Shown here: positions 5,306 to 5,697 of the stretch, piece after piece
Layout of the letters: the number at the start of each line of letters is the position of its first letter
Position numbering within the stretch: position 1 is the first letter of the stretch
NCBI GenBank assembly: GCA_018830925.1
Contig: JAHJRK010000268.1
Span: forward strand, 1 to 5,697
Origin: Pseudomonadota bacterium
GTDB lineage: Bacteria; Desulfobacterota; Desulfobacteria; Desulfobacterales; RPRI01
Direction of reading: 5' to 3'
Length of the DNA stretch: 5,697 nt
The notes under the pieces: model-generated
The model's database searches: none
Seen by the model: only the letters and a program-made list of their open reading frames with translations
Told to the model about the DNA's origin: nothing
Made by a program: the position numbers and the translations under genes

Positions 5306-5697
5306 TTGGAGTTAATACAGCTTAAAGCAAAGGTAAGAGAATCTGTCGGGAACAGTCCGGCCAGAGCATTGCGCCGCACGGGAGAAATTCCGGCTGTAAT
5401 CTATGGCCCTGGGAAAGAGACGGTTTTGCTGTCGGTTTCAACCAAAGAACTTGAAGATATATTTAAAAAGTCAAATGTAGGACAGGTTATATTAAACCTC
5501 GAGATCCAAAACGGTGGCCTGCATACGAGAACTGCCATGATCAAGGAATTGCAAGTCCATCCTGTTTCAAGGAAATATCTGCATATTGATTTTTATGAAA
5601 TTGCTATGGACAGAAAGATCAAGGTTAAAGTTCCCGTTGTCACCAGAGGAATTGCAAAGGGTATTGATTTAGGCGGGATGCTTCAGGTTGTCCGGAG
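5306..5697 (+). CDS. rplY: 50S ribosomal protein L25/Ctc, N-terminal part (3' end outside window)
   Basis: The frame is open from TTG 5306 to the window end, giving 130 complete codons with no stop. Residues 1-95 form the L25 5S-rRNA-binding domain: LKAKVRESVGNSPARALRR (6-24), GEIPAVIYGPG (26-36), and KELQVHPVSRKYLHIDFYEI (80-99). From about residue 101 (MDRKIKVKVPVVTRG, then GIDLGGMLQVV) the chain enters the C-terminal beta domain of the long TL5/CTC form, so the full protein should be around 190-220 residues. The short 94-residue E. coli form lacks this domain. Known role: it binds 5S rRNA in the large ribosomal subunit, and CTC was first known as a general stress protein in Bacillus. The strong AGGAGG and the N-terminal alignment settle the TTG start. 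The usual next gene is pth (peptidyl-tRNA hydrolase), outside the window. Confidence 0.95.
   Translation, partial: MELIQLKAKVRESVGNSPARALRRTGEIPAVIYGPGKETVLLSVSTKELEDIFKKSNVGQVILNLEIQNGGLHTRTAMIKELQVHPVSRKYLHIDFYEIAMDRKIKVKVPVVTRGIAKGIDLGGMLQVVR

Overview
This 5.7-kb window looks like ordinary chromosomal core sequence from a sulfate-reducer-like bacterium of the former Deltaproteobacteria (Desulfobacterota). That assignment is inferred from protein sequence style, the gene order ispE - tRNA-Gln - prs - rplY, a DUF1844 gene beside an HtrA protease, moderate GC, and two TTG starts. No database search was run.

All genes lie on the + strand. In order: the 3' part of serA (ACT-containing phosphoglycerate dehydrogenase, 1-666); a DUF1844 gene (793-1215) that overlaps the ribosome binding site of htrA/degP (1227-2747), a periplasmic serine protease with two PDZ domains; ispE (2968-3801, TTG start), the MEP-pathway GHMP kinase; tRNA-Gln(UUG) with encoded CCA (3993-4067); prs (4216-5154), PRPP synthetase; and the 5' part of rplY/ctc (5306 to the window end, TTG start), the L25 ribosomal protein in its long CTC form. 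DUF1844 and htrA are probably translationally coupled. ispE, tRNA-Gln, prs and rplY form a housekeeping cluster that many Proteobacteria share, and pth is the expected next gene outside the window.

The unusual content is in the spacers. Four of the intergenic regions (667-792, 2748-2967, 3802-3992, 5155-5305) are built largely from degenerate tandem words 7 nt long, sometimes 8 nt. The unit differs from spacer to spacer: CGAAYNA-like before DUF1844, NNNTCAG/NNNATAG-like after htrA, TATTCGA- and TGAAATN-like before the tRNA, and ACTTAAC/CAGARAC-like before rplY. The clearest run is 15 consecutive heptads (2748-2852), with AG at positions 6-7 in 13 of 15 units. The spacers also share longer exact words, including a 14-bp word in inverted orientation on the two sides of ispE. 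Such repeats recall the heptanucleotide short tandemly repeated repetitive (STRR) sequences of cyanobacteria. Their origin and function here are unknown. The spacer between tRNA-Gln and prs (4068-4215) lacks this heptad texture.

I found no transposase, CRISPR array, toxin-antitoxin pair or defence system. The heptad spacers are the most plausible under-described feature in the window.
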